In this document: in pieces, positions 1 through 8,313 of the stretch
How positions within the stretch are numbered: position 1 is the first letter of the stretch
Layout of the letters: every line of letters begins with the position of its first letter
Origin: Prolixibacteraceae bacterium
GTDB lineage: Bacteria; Bacteroidota; Bacteroidia; Bacteroidales; Prolixibacteraceae
Assembly: GCA_019163175.1 (NCBI GenBank)
Contig: JAFLKN010000001.1
Location: 178,516 to 242,515 of the forward strand
DNA length: 64,000 nt
Direction: 5' to 3'
The notes under the pieces: model-generated
Database searches by the model: none
Told to the model about the DNA's origin: nothing
What the model saw: only the letters and a program-made list of their open reading frames with translations
Position numbers and translations under genes: made by a program

Positions 1-681
1 GATTATTCGGTCGGTTTCTTTCGATTGTCCTTTCCATTTTTCGCAAAGGCCCAAAACCAATTCGGGATGATCTTTCGAAATGTCATTCAGGTTATTGGCC
101 ACGCTTTTCCGTACATATTCTGATGAATCATTCTTTAGTTTCTCAAGAATAGGTAGAATTGGCGTCGGATCTTTTTTGAACTTCCGGAGTGCCATTCCCC
201 AGGGCAAACGCGGTCGGCAGCCTTCGCTCGAAAATCGGCGGATGTGCTCATTTTCATCTTCGGCCCACCGGTAGAAATATTCCATCGTCCGCAGCGGATC
301 GCGGTCTAAAAAAGGTCGGATAGCAAACTCAGAGGTGCAGGAACAGGTAAATACGGACAGTGCTTTCATTGAAATCTCCCAGTCGTCCTGACCGAAACAT
401 TCCACAAAATCAGAAAAAGGAAGGGCAATAAAACCTCTGAATTGGGGTGCAATTTGTTCCAGAATATGGATGGCTGATGCATAATCGTCGGGTAATGCCT
501 TTTTCAGATAAACCGTAAGGTGTCGCATTTTTTGTTTTAATTCACGTTCTGGCCAATCGGAGTCGAGCACAGAGCTAATAAATTCGGGCGTATTAAACTC
601 AGGAAGAACGGATGATATAGCCTCTGCCAATTTTAAAATCTGGTCAGTTGGAATTAAAATATCTTTGAGTTTTTCAGGCAT
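1..681 (-). CDS. DNA alkylation repair protein, AlkC/AlkD-like (3' end outside window)
   Basis: Predicted HEAT-like-repeat DNA glycosylase that removes alkylated bases. The frame opens with ATG at 681 and stays open for 227 codons to the window edge, so the C-terminus is missing. RRFSSEGCRPRLPWG at about residues 148-162 is typical of the AlkC/AlkD group, and RKSVANNLNDISKDHP at 191-206 looks like a HEAT helix pair. Alternating helical segments fit an all-alpha solenoid. The start lies only 4 nt downstream of the stop of the histidine kinase gene at 686, so the two are probably co-transcribed. Whether it is closer to AlkC or AlkD cannot be decided from this fragment. Confidence 0.82.
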   Translation of the reverse strand, partial: MPEKLKDILIPTDQILKLAEAISSVLPEFNTPEFISSVLDSDWPERELKQKMRHLTVYLKKALPDDYASAIHILEQIAPQFRGFIALPFSDFVECFGQDDWEISMKALSVFTCSCTSEFAIRPFLDRDPLRTMEYFYRWAEDENEHIRRFSSEGCRPRLPWGMALRKFKKDPTPILPILEKLKNDSSEYVRKSVANNLNDISKDHPELVLGLCEKWKGQSKETDRII

Positions 682-685
682 AAAA

Positions 686-2494
686 TCAGGAATTCACTTT
701 GGGCAAAATAAAATAGAACGTACAGCCTTCTCCCGGAATATTTTTACTTTCAACGCCAACCTCGCCATTCAGTTTTTCAACAATGCGTTTCACGATCGAA
801 AGTCCTAATCCATGACCTTCAGCTTTTAATGTATCCAATCGGGTAAATTTGTTGAACAGCGATGCCATTTCATCGTTTGCGAGTCCTTTCCCATTGTCTT
901 TGATCCAGAATTTAACCTTCTCGTCGGCAAGTAATTCGCTTCCAAGCTCAATAACAGGAAGGTCTCCTCCGTACTTTATGGCATTACTTAGGTAATTAAT
1001 CCAGACCTCTTCGAGCCAGGCTTCATAACCCAGGGCATCGGGCCAGGATTGCGGCAATGAAATTTGTGCAGATTTTCCGCTGATCATATCTTTCAGTCGG
1101 GTCAAGGAATCCAAAACCACTTTTTGCATATTTATCGGCTTGAGCTGAATTTCCTGTTGCCGGACAGATGCCAGGGTGAGCAATTCTTTTGTGATGTGCA
1201 TTGTTTTGGTAGCCGACAAATTGATCAGATCATTGATTTCAAGAATATCTTCATCAGGCAGATTTCCAAATCCGGATTTAATCAGATTGCTGGCCGAAAC
1301 GATAGCACCCAACATATTTTTTAAATCGTGTGCAACAGTATGGGAGAAAGCATCCAGATCAACTATTAGCTTTTCCTTTTCCTTAATTTCATTGGTTAGT
1401 CGTAGGTTCGTCAGACGAACACTTTCTTCGGCCTGAATGCGCTGTGTAATGTCTTTGATTACTACCAGACGACCCGTTTGTTGTTTCCGATGGTCATAAA
1501 GTGTTGTCGATTGCAAATCAAAATAGCACATTTCCCCATCATACTCGCGCGATATTTCGGTTCGGAAGTTGTCATGCCTGATAATCTCTCTGATCAGCTT
1601 TTCCCGATGAGGCAGTATCCGCTCTATTCTCTTACCAATTAACTTTTGAGCGACCGATTGCTCAAACAGTTTGCTCATGGCCAGATTATAATCAGCGATT
1701 CGCAAGGCTTTATCAACAATCAAAATCGCATCGGGAATGATATCGATGAGTTTATTCCTTGCAAAGGGCACCAAATCAAACATTTTGTATTGCGAGATAT
1801 TGATTGCAATCAGAATTCCGGTAAGAATAAACGTAAAAGGCGTCCAATCGAACCCGGGAACAGGGTTGACCTGAAACACATAAATAAGATTACCAATAGG
1901 AGGCAGAAGGGAAGCTACGAAAAGTAGTGTAATCTGTTTTTTGTAGAATGTTGATAATCTGAAATAAAGAAGAATTACATTAACGATTCCAGCAATCAGG
2001 GGGAGATATGAAAATACAAAAATGAGCCAGAAGAAAGGTCCGTAAACATAGTTTGTTGCGTTTGTTTCGGGGTTTATAGAGTAACTTTTCCAGTGAAGGT
2101 GATGTAAGTCGTTCGTAAAAGGAGAAATTAGCAATAAGCTGGCAATGGAATACAAGGCAACAATGAATTTTTTCTTTAGAAAACGTTCGGAAGATGAAAA
2201 TTCAAGTGAAAAGAAAAAGAATGAAACCGCGCAATATACAATTCCGAAATAGGAAAATTTTGACCACATGATCTTGGTTTCGATATCGGTGGCTGCAAAC
2301 TCAAATGCATAAGTAAATGCCCAAATGGCCGTGGCTACTTGCCAGATCAGCCAATATTTAACTCCTGGCGTTTTGCGAAACCGAATGAGAAAGAAAAATG
2401 TGATAATACTAATCAATCCACCAACTAGAAGTAGAAAGAATAGGGGAGACATGATGTATTCAGATATGTTTTGGACTAAATTATTCATAACCAT
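686..2494 (-). CDS. sensor histidine kinase with 7TM N-terminus and PAS domain
   Basis: Membrane sensor kinase of 602 residues. Residues about 15-240 form seven hydrophobic segments, as in the histidine-kinase N-terminal 7TM family. A PAS domain follows at about 248-355 (begins DIIPDAILIVDKALRIADYN). The dimerisation H-box is AHDLKN, with H389 the likely phospho-acceptor. The ATPase domain shows an N-box (NYLSNAIKYGG), a G1 box (DNGKGLA) and a G2 box (GHGLGLSIVKRIVEKLNG). No response regulator is adjacent, so the partner must be elsewhere. It is followed after 4 nt by the alkylation-repair gene. ATG at 2488 is an equally possible start. The ligand is unknown. Confidence 0.9.
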   Translation of the reverse strand: MVMNNLVQNISEYIMSPLFFLLLVGGLISIITFFFLIRFRKTPGVKYWLIWQVATAIWAFTYAFEFAATDIETKIMWSKFSYFGIVYCAVSFFFFSLEFSSSERFLKKKFIVALYSIASLLLISPFTNDLHHLHWKSYSINPETNATNYVYGPFFWLIFVFSYLPLIAGIVNVILLYFRLSTFYKKQITLLFVASLLPPIGNLIYVFQVNPVPGFDWTPFTFILTGILIAINISQYKMFDLVPFARNKLIDIIPDAILIVDKALRIADYNLAMSKLFEQSVAQKLIGKRIERILPHREKLIREIIRHDNFRTEISREYDGEMCYFDLQSTTLYDHRKQQTGRLVVIKDITQRIQAEESVRLTNLRLTNEIKEKEKLIVDLDAFSHTVAHDLKNMLGAIVSASNLIKSGFGNLPDEDILEINDLINLSATKTMHITKELLTLASVRQQEIQLKPINMQKVVLDSLTRLKDMISGKSAQISLPQSWPDALGYEAWLEEVWINYLSNAIKYGGDLPVIELGSELLADEKVKFWIKDNGKGLANDEMASLFNKFTRLDTLKAEGHGLGLSIVKRIVEKLNGEVGVESKNIPGEGCTFYFILPKVNS

Positions 2495-2618
2495 ATCCTT
2501 ATTCAGTAAAGTTTTGTGTTTTTAAGTTGTGTGAAAATAACAATTAATGTGGAGAAAAAGACCGACTGTAGCGGAATTCAGCTATTAAGTAAAAAAGAAA
2601 TAGGCAAATGCCTGCTGG

Positions 2619-3179
2619 TTACTGAAGGAAATGAAGAATTAAGATTCTGGATCCAATGACAATAAGGATTAGTCCACCTAAAATTTCGGCATAACGGTTG
2701 ATCTTCGGACCGGTTTTTTTGCCCAGTAAAATACCAAGCATAGACGCGATAAATGTAACGGTGCCAATGATAAAAACTGCGATAAGAATTTTGTCAAGCA
2801 TAGTAGCAAAGCTGAATCCAACGGCCAGTGCATCGATGCTTGTAGCCAGCGATAATAGAAGGATTACCCTGATATGCAATGGGTTTTTTATTTCGCGGGC
2901 CTCTGAACTGGCGAAACTTTCAATAATCATTTTGCCACCAATCATGCTAAGTAATCCAAATGCGATCCAGTGATCAACTGGTTCAATCAGTGACTTAATA
3001 CTGTTGCCAACCAGCCAGCCCACCAATGGCATGAGTGCCTGAAAAAGAGCAAGAAAGATTGCGATTTTAGTTGCCTGAAGAAAACGGATTTGTGGGAGAT
3101 TCAGTCCGCTGCAAACCGAAACCGCGAATGAATCGAACGATAAGCCAATAGCAAGAAAAATGACTGTTAAAATTTCCAT
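2619..3179 (-). CDS. mntP: manganese efflux pump MntP
   Basis: Small inner-membrane Mn(II) exporter of 186 residues with six predicted membrane helices. The two pseudo-repeats carry the family Asp motifs: DSFAVSVCSGL near the N-terminus and SIDALAVGFSF in the middle, where acidic residues are thought to bind metal. The frame could open at 3200, but a strong promoter -7 box spans 3198-3205, which leaves 3200 upstream of the transcript. ATG 3179 gives the family N-terminus MEILTVIFLAIGLSFDSFA. The leader is then only about 10 nt, too short for the yybP-ykoY manganese riboswitch often found before this gene, so control must be at transcription. Confidence 0.92.
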   Translation of the reverse strand: MEILTVIFLAIGLSFDSFAVSVCSGLNLPQIRFLQATKIAIFLALFQALMPLVGWLVGNSIKSLIEPVDHWIAFGLLSMIGGKMIIESFASSEAREIKNPLHIRVILLLSLATSIDALAVGFSFATMLDKILIAVFIIGTVTFIASMLGILLGKKTGPKINRYAEILGGLILIVIGSRILILHFLQ

Positions 3180-3197
3180 CCGTTCAGAATTGAGCGA

Positions 3198-3227
3198 CAA
3201 AACTATAAAAAAAAAGGTTCTGGCAAA
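3198..3227 (-). promoter_or_regulatory. promoter of mntP
   Basis: On the minus strand TTTG (3227-3224), an 18-nt spacer, then TAGTTTTG (3205-3198). This fits the Bacteroidota sigma-ABfr pattern TTTG-N17..21-TAnnTTTG. Transcription should begin near 3190, which decides the mntP start at 3179. Confidence 0.6.
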
Positions 3228-3251
3228 AGATGGCCGGTAAAAGCATTTTAG

Positions 3252-3749
3252 CTATTCCTCGGCCTTAACTTTTAACTTTATGGGTATCCAGATTTCTTCT
3301 TCCGAGTCGGGGTCATTGTTTTTGTATTTTTCGCCCATGATCTCAAAATGTGGCCTTTTGTCTAACGAGTATGTAGAATTGGGTAGCCAGCTTTCGAATA
3401 TATACTGGAATGTTTTTGCGGCTGCAGCAGAACTTCCCCGGTAAAGGAAAACAGCATACCGTCCGCCTGGAATAATGACCGTTTCCATTTCATCAGGAAT
3501 GGTATCGAAATTGGATACTTCCACCGCTGCCCATTTTTCGAAAACGGTTTGTGGGTTGAAGTTGGCAAAATCCTGATTATCGTCGAAAATCTGGATAGAG
3601 AATAATTCGGAACCCAGTTTGTTGCTGATTTCTTTGCGTCGGGGCATGAAGCTTCTCCATAATTCTAACGTTTTATCGTCCGACAAACACATTTTTATGC
3701 GTTTGCCGATCAGCATCTTTTCAGCCAGGTTTTTAATTTCCGGAGTCAT
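3252..3749 (-). CDS. GyrI-like effector-binding domain protein
   Basis: Single-domain protein of 165 residues resembling the ligand-binding half of AraC/BmrR-type regulators (GyrI-like fold). Features are the EFDDNQDFANF-like region near residue 55, a VIPGGRYAVFLYRGS strand-turn segment near residue 90, and a C-terminal EEIWIPIKLKV strand typical of the family. There is no DNA-binding domain, so it is not a classical regulator. It may bind a small hydrophobic molecule. ATG 3749 is the only early start. It lies 27 nt downstream of the acyltransferase gene and could be in one transcript with it. Ligand and role are unknown. Confidence 0.75.
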   Translation of the reverse strand: MTPEIKNLAEKMLIGKRIKMCLSDDKTLELWRSFMPRRKEISNKLGSELFSIQIFDDNQDFANFNPQTVFEKWAAVEVSNFDTIPDEMETVIIPGGRYAVFLYRGSSAAAAKTFQYIFESWLPNSTYSLDKRPHFEIMGEKYKNNDPDSEEEIWIPIKLKVKAEE

Positions 3750-3776
3750 AGTTTTGGTTGTAAGTGCGATTTATTG

Positions 3777-5120
3777 CTATTTAATTGCGTTTGCAATAAC
3801 GTAGTTTATCAGCTCATTTCTTTGCTTTGCCAATTGCCCAAGCTTATGCTGGTATGTTTTGTTGCCGGCCAGAAATGATAAACCAAATAGAGTTTTTCTG
3901 TAAAATTGAAGCAACTGCCAGGCATATTTTCCGGCAAAAGGCATTAAGATAAAAGCAGCAACTGCCAATGTCCCGGATTGGGTGAAAGCCTTTATTAGCC
4001 CAGCTTCAATAGCGTAAGCAATTGGATAGATGATAAGCCCTGCACCAAAATTAAATGTGCTTAAAAAAGTGATGTTTTTTACTTTCTGGTGAAGGTATTT
4101 CCGGGGAATTATAAACGGAATGGCATTGAAAACGAAGCCAAAAATAAATATCGGCAAAGATGCCAGTGCAGCGAAAAATTTACCCAAAGATCTCGGCCAG
4201 CTGAAATTTGAGATGCCTTCAATCTGCCAATCCTTGAACTTACTCTCTTTTAGTGTACCGAAATATCTTTTTGATTTTTCAATAAGCTCTCCAAATTCTT
4301 CTGGGCGGCTTGTCTCCATATGCTCCAATTGACTGATCAGTGCTTTTTCAGCATAAAAAAGCTGCAAGTGTTTGTTTTTGTTGAAGAAATTTGATTTTGA
4401 ATATGTTTTTCCAGCCAATAGGCGGAGGTCTTCATAGTCCTGATAATAAGTGTCACTATTTATCTGCAGTGTCAGTGGAGCGAGGCGATCAAAAATTTCA
4501 TCGCGTAGGCTAAGCATTGCTTTCTGCGGATTCTCTTCATATTCCTGTCTGTATTTGTCAATGCTGATAGCTTCTCCATAAACTACAATCATCGATCGGT
4601 TGAAAGCCCAATAGTGGTCGTAATAAATTCCGACGGGAACGATCTGCAAATCCAGTTTGAAATTATTTTTTGCTTCAGCTTCGAGCGAAATACGTGGAAT
4701 CGCTTTTTTGTGCGGAAGCATTTGACGGCGACCGGAATGGGCAGCCTCGGGAAATAAAGCTACCGTTTGTTGATTTTCTAAAAGCAGTGTGACTTGCTGA
4801 AAAATGTATTCGTTATTCGACAGATTGTCTTTCCCATCGCGAATGCGGTAAACAGGCAATAATTTCAGGTATTTCAGGATGGAACTAACCATTTTTGATT
4901 TGAACAGATCTGCCCGTGCCAGCCACATGGTTTGATAGGAATTGGTACAGGCGATTGCCAGCGGATCCATCAATGCATTTTGGTGGTTTGGAGCAAAAAT
5001 GATTGGTTTTCCTTTTGGGATAAAATGGCGACCAGTTACAACTATTCGCTTATGGGTGAGCCATAAAGCAAACCGCACATACGTTCTGATTATTTCGTAT
5101 CCCAGCGACCAGTTCTTCAT
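3777..5120 (-). CDS. 1-acyl-sn-glycerol-3-phosphate acyltransferase family protein (PlsC-like)
   Basis: Membrane-associated acyltransferase of 447 residues expected to move acyl chains onto a glycerophospholipid or related lipid. The acceptor motif is NHQNALMD (H46, D52); the spacing is H-x5-D rather than the classical H-x4-D, a variant I associate with Bacteroidota members of this family. FPEAAHSG near residue 127 is the second block. The C-terminal third carries several hydrophobic helices (about 310-420), an extension absent from minimal PlsC. The gene starts 1 nt after the stop of the upstream symporter gene, so the two are surely co-transcribed. The exact lipid substrate is unknown. Confidence 0.85.
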   Translation of the reverse strand: MKNWSLGYEIIRTYVRFALWLTHKRIVVTGRHFIPKGKPIIFAPNHQNALMDPLAIACTNSYQTMWLARADLFKSKMVSSILKYLKLLPVYRIRDGKDNLSNNEYIFQQVTLLLENQQTVALFPEAAHSGRRQMLPHKKAIPRISLEAEAKNNFKLDLQIVPVGIYYDHYWAFNRSMIVVYGEAISIDKYRQEYEENPQKAMLSLRDEIFDRLAPLTLQINSDTYYQDYEDLRLLAGKTYSKSNFFNKNKHLQLFYAEKALISQLEHMETSRPEEFGELIEKSKRYFGTLKESKFKDWQIEGISNFSWPRSLGKFFAALASLPIFIFGFVFNAIPFIIPRKYLHQKVKNITFLSTFNFGAGLIIYPIAYAIEAGLIKAFTQSGTLAVAAFILMPFAGKYAWQLLQFYRKTLFGLSFLAGNKTYQHKLGQLAKQRNELINYVIANAIK

Positions 5121-5121
5121 G

Positions 5122-6069
5122 CTAGGCTAATATAGGTTTTCTAGACCAGAAAAAAGCTATGGTTAATCCGCTGATAATGTGCCAAATTCCCCACCAGGCA
5201 GCAATAATAGCCATTCCACCCAATTCCATTTCCGGAGGAAAAATTTTGGGATTAAACATGAGCGCCAAAGCCAAACCTGAATTTTGAATTCCGGTTTCTA
5301 TCGATATTGTGCGCTGATCGGCTCTAGGTAGTTTCATTAGTTTACTGAAAAAGTAGCCGGTTGATAATGCTAATCCATTGTGCAATAAAACAATGACGAA
5401 TACAAGGTGTACGTAGCTGGTAAACTGAGAAAAGTTAGCCGAAAGCATGGCAACTACCATCAGTATAAAAAAGAGCAGAGAACCCCTGTTAATTGGTTTT
5501 TTGATCTTTTCTGTCAGCTTAGGGAACTTTTTTGCTACCAATAAGCCAATGATTACTGGAATGCCGAGCAAAATAAAAACAGTTTGAAACATCTGAAGTT
5601 TATCAATCTCCAATGGTCTCAACAGTGCTTGTGCGCTATGTTTATTGTAAAAATTGATGTAAAAATTTCCCCAAAGGGCGAAGTTAAAGGGAGTAAAAAA
5701 TACTGCGGCCGAGGTTGAAGCAGCTGTCAGACTTACTGATAGCGCAACATTGGCTCGCGCCATTGAGCTTATGAAATTTGAAATATTTCCACCCGGACAG
5801 GCTGCAACCAAGATCATTCCTAAAGCAACCGAAGGTGTTGGATTTAGCAGAAGAACCAACACAAAAGTGAATGCAGGCAATAAAAATGTCTGGCTAATAA
5901 ATCCCATAATAAAAGATTTGGGTCTTTTCAGGATATCTTGAAAGTGCTCAACTTTAATATCAAGCGCAACTCCAAACATGATCAGAGCAAGTGCAATATT
6001 TAAAAAAAATAATCCTGATGTTGTGAAATTGAGGCGGACGTGGTCAAGTACTTCGAGTGAATTGGTCAT
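5122..6069 (-). CDS. bile acid:sodium symporter family transporter
   Basis: Integral membrane protein of 315 residues with nine to ten hydrophobic helices, matching the BASS family of Na+-coupled organic anion carriers. The VAACPGGNISNFISSMARANVALSVS-like region at about 90-115 corresponds to the crossover motif that binds sodium, and SIETGIQNSGLALAL at about 250-264 is the second conserved block. Substrates in bacteria include organic acids such as pantoate or pyruvate. The true substrate cannot be told from sequence. The stop abuts the PlsC-like gene (1 nt gap). A strong terminator of the upstream phosphatase gene lies just before it, so its promoter should be inside 6070-6108. Confidence 0.87.
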   Translation of the reverse strand: MTNSLEVLDHVRLNFTTSGLFFLNIALALIMFGVALDIKVEHFQDILKRPKSFIMGFISQTFLLPAFTFVLVLLLNPTPSVALGMILVAACPGGNISNFISSMARANVALSVSLTAASTSAAVFFTPFNFALWGNFYINFYNKHSAQALLRPLEIDKLQMFQTVFILLGIPVIIGLLVAKKFPKLTEKIKKPINRGSLLFFILMVVAMLSANFSQFTSYVHLVFVIVLLHNGLALSTGYFFSKLMKLPRADQRTISIETGIQNSGLALALMFNPKIFPPEMELGGMAIIAAWWGIWHIISGLTIAFFWSRKPILA

Positions 6070-6108
6070 AAATGGCTCTCGTTAAGTGAAGTTAGAAACC
6101 TTAAAAGT

Positions 6109-6151
6109 AAAAAACTATGGATAAAACGAAAGCGTTCATCCATAGTTTTTT
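6109..6151 (-). terminator. intrinsic terminator after alkaline phosphatase gene
   Basis: Arms 6109-6122 and 6138-6151 are perfect 14-nt complements (AAAAAACTATGGAT), with an inner AACG/CGTT pair closing a small loop. A/T runs on both sides make it work in either direction. It sits 22 nt beyond the phosphatase stop. Confidence 0.8.
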
Positions 6152-6173
6152 CAAAATGAGGTACCGAAAGAGC

Positions 6174-7325
6174 TTAAAATCCCAGTAATTTCATAATCTT
6201 TTTGGCAATATCCGTATTTTCCATGATTCCGGTAAAATTTTCAGCACCTGGTCCGTAAGCAAAAACCGGAACCATAACGGCAGTGTGTTCGCCAGTAGGA
6301 AAGGCTGCCTTTACCATACCGGTTTTCATGTCACCACCAGTCAATGCCATTCCACCAGTCTCATGGTCGGCAGTTACAATAATTAGTGTTTCTCCGTCGT
6401 TAGCTGCAAATTCTAGAGCTTTGCCGATGGTTTGGTCAAAATCCAACATTTCGTTCACAACATAGATTGTGTTGTTTGCGTGTCCGCCCCAGTCTATTTG
6501 CGAACCTTCAATCATGATAAAAAATCCCTTTTTATTTTGGTCTAAAATATTCAGCGCCGTTTGGGTTGCAATTGGCAGGTTCATTTTTCGTTTTGGGTAA
6601 ACTTCGTTGTGTTCATCAGATGTAAGACCAGCCAGTTTGCCGGATTTTACTTTGGCAATTTCGTCCATATCCCGTAAAACCAGATAGCCTTTTTGTTTTA
6701 ACTCGCTGGTCAGGTCGCGCTTGTCTTTCCGAACAGTAAAATGTTTATAGCCGCCTCCAATAAATACATCGATATCGGTTTTCAAAAAGTCGGCGGCAAT
6801 ATCCTCGTAGCTTCCACGGCTTCCCTGATGGGCAATGTACGAAGCTGGTGTAGCATGTGTAATTGCTGAGGTTGAAACCAATCCGGTTGCCATACCTTTG
6901 TCTTCGGCCATTTCCAGCACTGTTTTAATCGCCACCGTATCGGTATTTACCCCGATTGCCCCATTGTAGGTTTTTTGTCCGGCAGAAAGAGCTGTGCCGC
7001 CAGCGGCAGAGTCGGTAATGTATCCGTTAGACGATTGTGTTTTCGAAAATCCAACATGTTTGAAATTGTCAAGGAACAAATGGCCTCTGTTGGCTGTCAA
7101 TCCGGCAAAAACGGCAGTCGTTCCCATTCCGTCGCCAATCATCATGATGACATTTTTAGGTTTTTTTGCTTTAAATTTTTGCTTGAAGGTTTTTACTTCG
7201 TAAGGTTTTCCTCCTGGATAGGTTTTAGTCGAATCTTCTTTGGAGATTGTTTTATAATTTTCCTGACTGTAAAGTTGCTGAACTCCAAAAATCAGGACAA
7301 GAACGAGGATTAATTTTAAATTCAT
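6174..7325 (-). CDS. alkaline phosphatase (PhoA family), secreted
   Basis: Hydrolyses phosphate monoesters outside the cytoplasm. Starting at ATG 7325 gives a 383-residue protein with a clean signal peptide (MNLKLILVLVLIFGVQQLYSQ), better than the longer frame from 7343. Metal ligand D65 lies in MMIGDGMG. The catalytic serine is S106 in the TDSAAGGTALSAG motif. Later blocks are FIMIEGSQIDWGGHAN, VTADHETGGMAL and GEHTAVMVP, which supply zinc and magnesium ligands. It is a monocistronic gene bounded by the terminator at 6109-6151. No Pho-box could be recognised upstream, which is unsurprising in Bacteroidota where the box differs. Confidence 0.93.
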   Translation of the reverse strand: MNLKLILVLVLIFGVQQLYSQENYKTISKEDSTKTYPGGKPYEVKTFKQKFKAKKPKNVIMMIGDGMGTTAVFAGLTANRGHLFLDNFKHVGFSKTQSSNGYITDSAAGGTALSAGQKTYNGAIGVNTDTVAIKTVLEMAEDKGMATGLVSTSAITHATPASYIAHQGSRGSYEDIAADFLKTDIDVFIGGGYKHFTVRKDKRDLTSELKQKGYLVLRDMDEIAKVKSGKLAGLTSDEHNEVYPKRKMNLPIATQTALNILDQNKKGFFIMIEGSQIDWGGHANNTIYVVNEMLDFDQTIGKALEFAANDGETLIIVTADHETGGMALTGGDMKTGMVKAAFPTGEHTAVMVPVFAYGPGAENFTGIMENTDIAKKIMKLLGF

Positions 7326-7486
7326 GTGTAAGTGTTTAATCATGGTTAAATATGTATAATCTGTTTAGGTTGTAGTAATTAATTTCAGGAGCGTAAAAAT
7401 AGATCAAATAGATTACTGATTTTATGCAATTTTGTTAAAAGTATATGACATTTTCACTTTTCGTGTTCATTGGAGGCTAAAAGTAT

Positions 7487-8158
7487 TTATCCCGATTTGT
7501 GGTGACTTTCCCAATTGTCCCGGTCAAACTCTTCGTTGATGCAGTAATCAATCCGGTTATCGCCAAAAACATCTTTCAGAATTTCAAGAGAGCGAAAATT
7601 GATAATGATTTGTTCTGCTTTTCTATAGCTCAGATGTGCTATGCGTGAATATTTACTGACCGATATTTTTTCGTTGGTTTCGAGGTAATCGAGAAGGCAC
7701 TTTTCGGCATCCGAATAATTAATCAGGATTCCATCTTTGCTTTTCTGCCGTTTCCATACCTCAATCATGATTTTGCTGGCCATCCGGTTTTCATCGTCTT
7801 TACGGAAATAAGCCCACCATTTACCTTCTTCGTCGCGGGCAAAATGAGGTTTTTCTGTGCTCGGTTCAATAATCACTTCCAAAACTGTTTTGCCATCAAT
7901 CAAATGCTGTCGGGTAGTGAATTCAATTTCCGGTTTCGAGTATATTTTGGCAGCCGACTCTACCATGTAGTATTCTTCGTCGGAGCGAACCCCGGCAATC
8001 CGACCGTTGTCTTTCACACCGACAAGTAACCTGCCTCCATCAGTATTGGCAAAAGCCACCAACGACCGGGCTATCTTTTTCGAGTCGCTGATGCAGTATT
8101 TAAAATCCTGTGTCTGATGCTCTCCTTGTTGGATGAGTTTGGTGATATAGCTGTTCAT
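7487..8158 (-). CDS. AlbA_2 (Schlafen-type) domain protein with C-terminal helix-turn-helix region
   Basis: Protein of 223 residues. Residues about 10-125 match the AlbA_2 putative nucleic-acid-binding domain: E-x2-TQDFKYCISDSKKIARSLVAFANTDGG, then GRLLVGVKDNGRIAGV and EEGKWWAYFRKDDENRMA. Residues 145-200 look like a winged-helix segment (ISVSKYSRIAHLSYRKAEQIIINF). This arrangement is common in Bacteroidota and its role is poorly known; a transcriptional or RNA-related function is inference. The ATG lies 6 nt from a palindromic repeat element (8165-8312), so its mRNA leader would carry strong hairpins. Confidence 0.8.
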   Translation of the reverse strand: MNSYITKLIQQGEHQTQDFKYCISDSKKIARSLVAFANTDGGRLLVGVKDNGRIAGVRSDEEYYMVESAAKIYSKPEIEFTTRQHLIDGKTVLEVIIEPSTEKPHFARDEEGKWWAYFRKDDENRMASKIMIEVWKRQKSKDGILINYSDAEKCLLDYLETNEKISVSKYSRIAHLSYRKAEQIIINFRSLEILKDVFGDNRIDYCINEEFDRDNWESHHKSG

Positions 8159-8164
8159 AAAGAA

Positions 8165-8312
8165 GCCTCCCCCGACCCCTCCAAAAGGAGGGGAGAAAGA
8201 TCCGGTATTCGATAAATTTCACTTTGTAATAACATTTCTTAATCGATTGAATGCTCAAAGTTTTCTCCTCATTACACCCTTCCAAATTTTGGGGAAGGGT
8301 TGGGGATGGGGC
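8165..8312. repeat. 148-bp intergenic element with imperfect terminal inverted repeats
   Basis: The left end (8165-8193) holds the hairpin CCCCTCC-AAAA-GGAGGGG (8176-8182/8187-8193). The right end (8277-8312) holds CCCTTCC...GGAAGGG (8277-8283/8293-8299). The outermost 13-14 nt, GCCTCCCCCGACC on the left and the complement of GTTGGGGATGGGGC on the right, are imperfect inverted copies. The element exactly fills the space between two genes, ending at the stop codon of one and 6 nt before the start of the other. It resembles the C/G-rich palindromic intergenic repeats widespread in Bacteroidota, but is not a known insertion sequence and encodes nothing credible. Confidence 0.65.
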
Positions 8313-8313
8313 T

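Noticed and set aside
3180..3250. yybP-ykoY manganese riboswitch before mntP
   Set aside because: The promoter leaves a leader of only about 10 nt, too short for the aptamer.
8100..8285. 61-codon frame ending near the GC-rich hairpin
   Set aside because: Its C-terminal part is a translation of the repeat element and its start is inside the repeat region; no protein-like conservation is expected.
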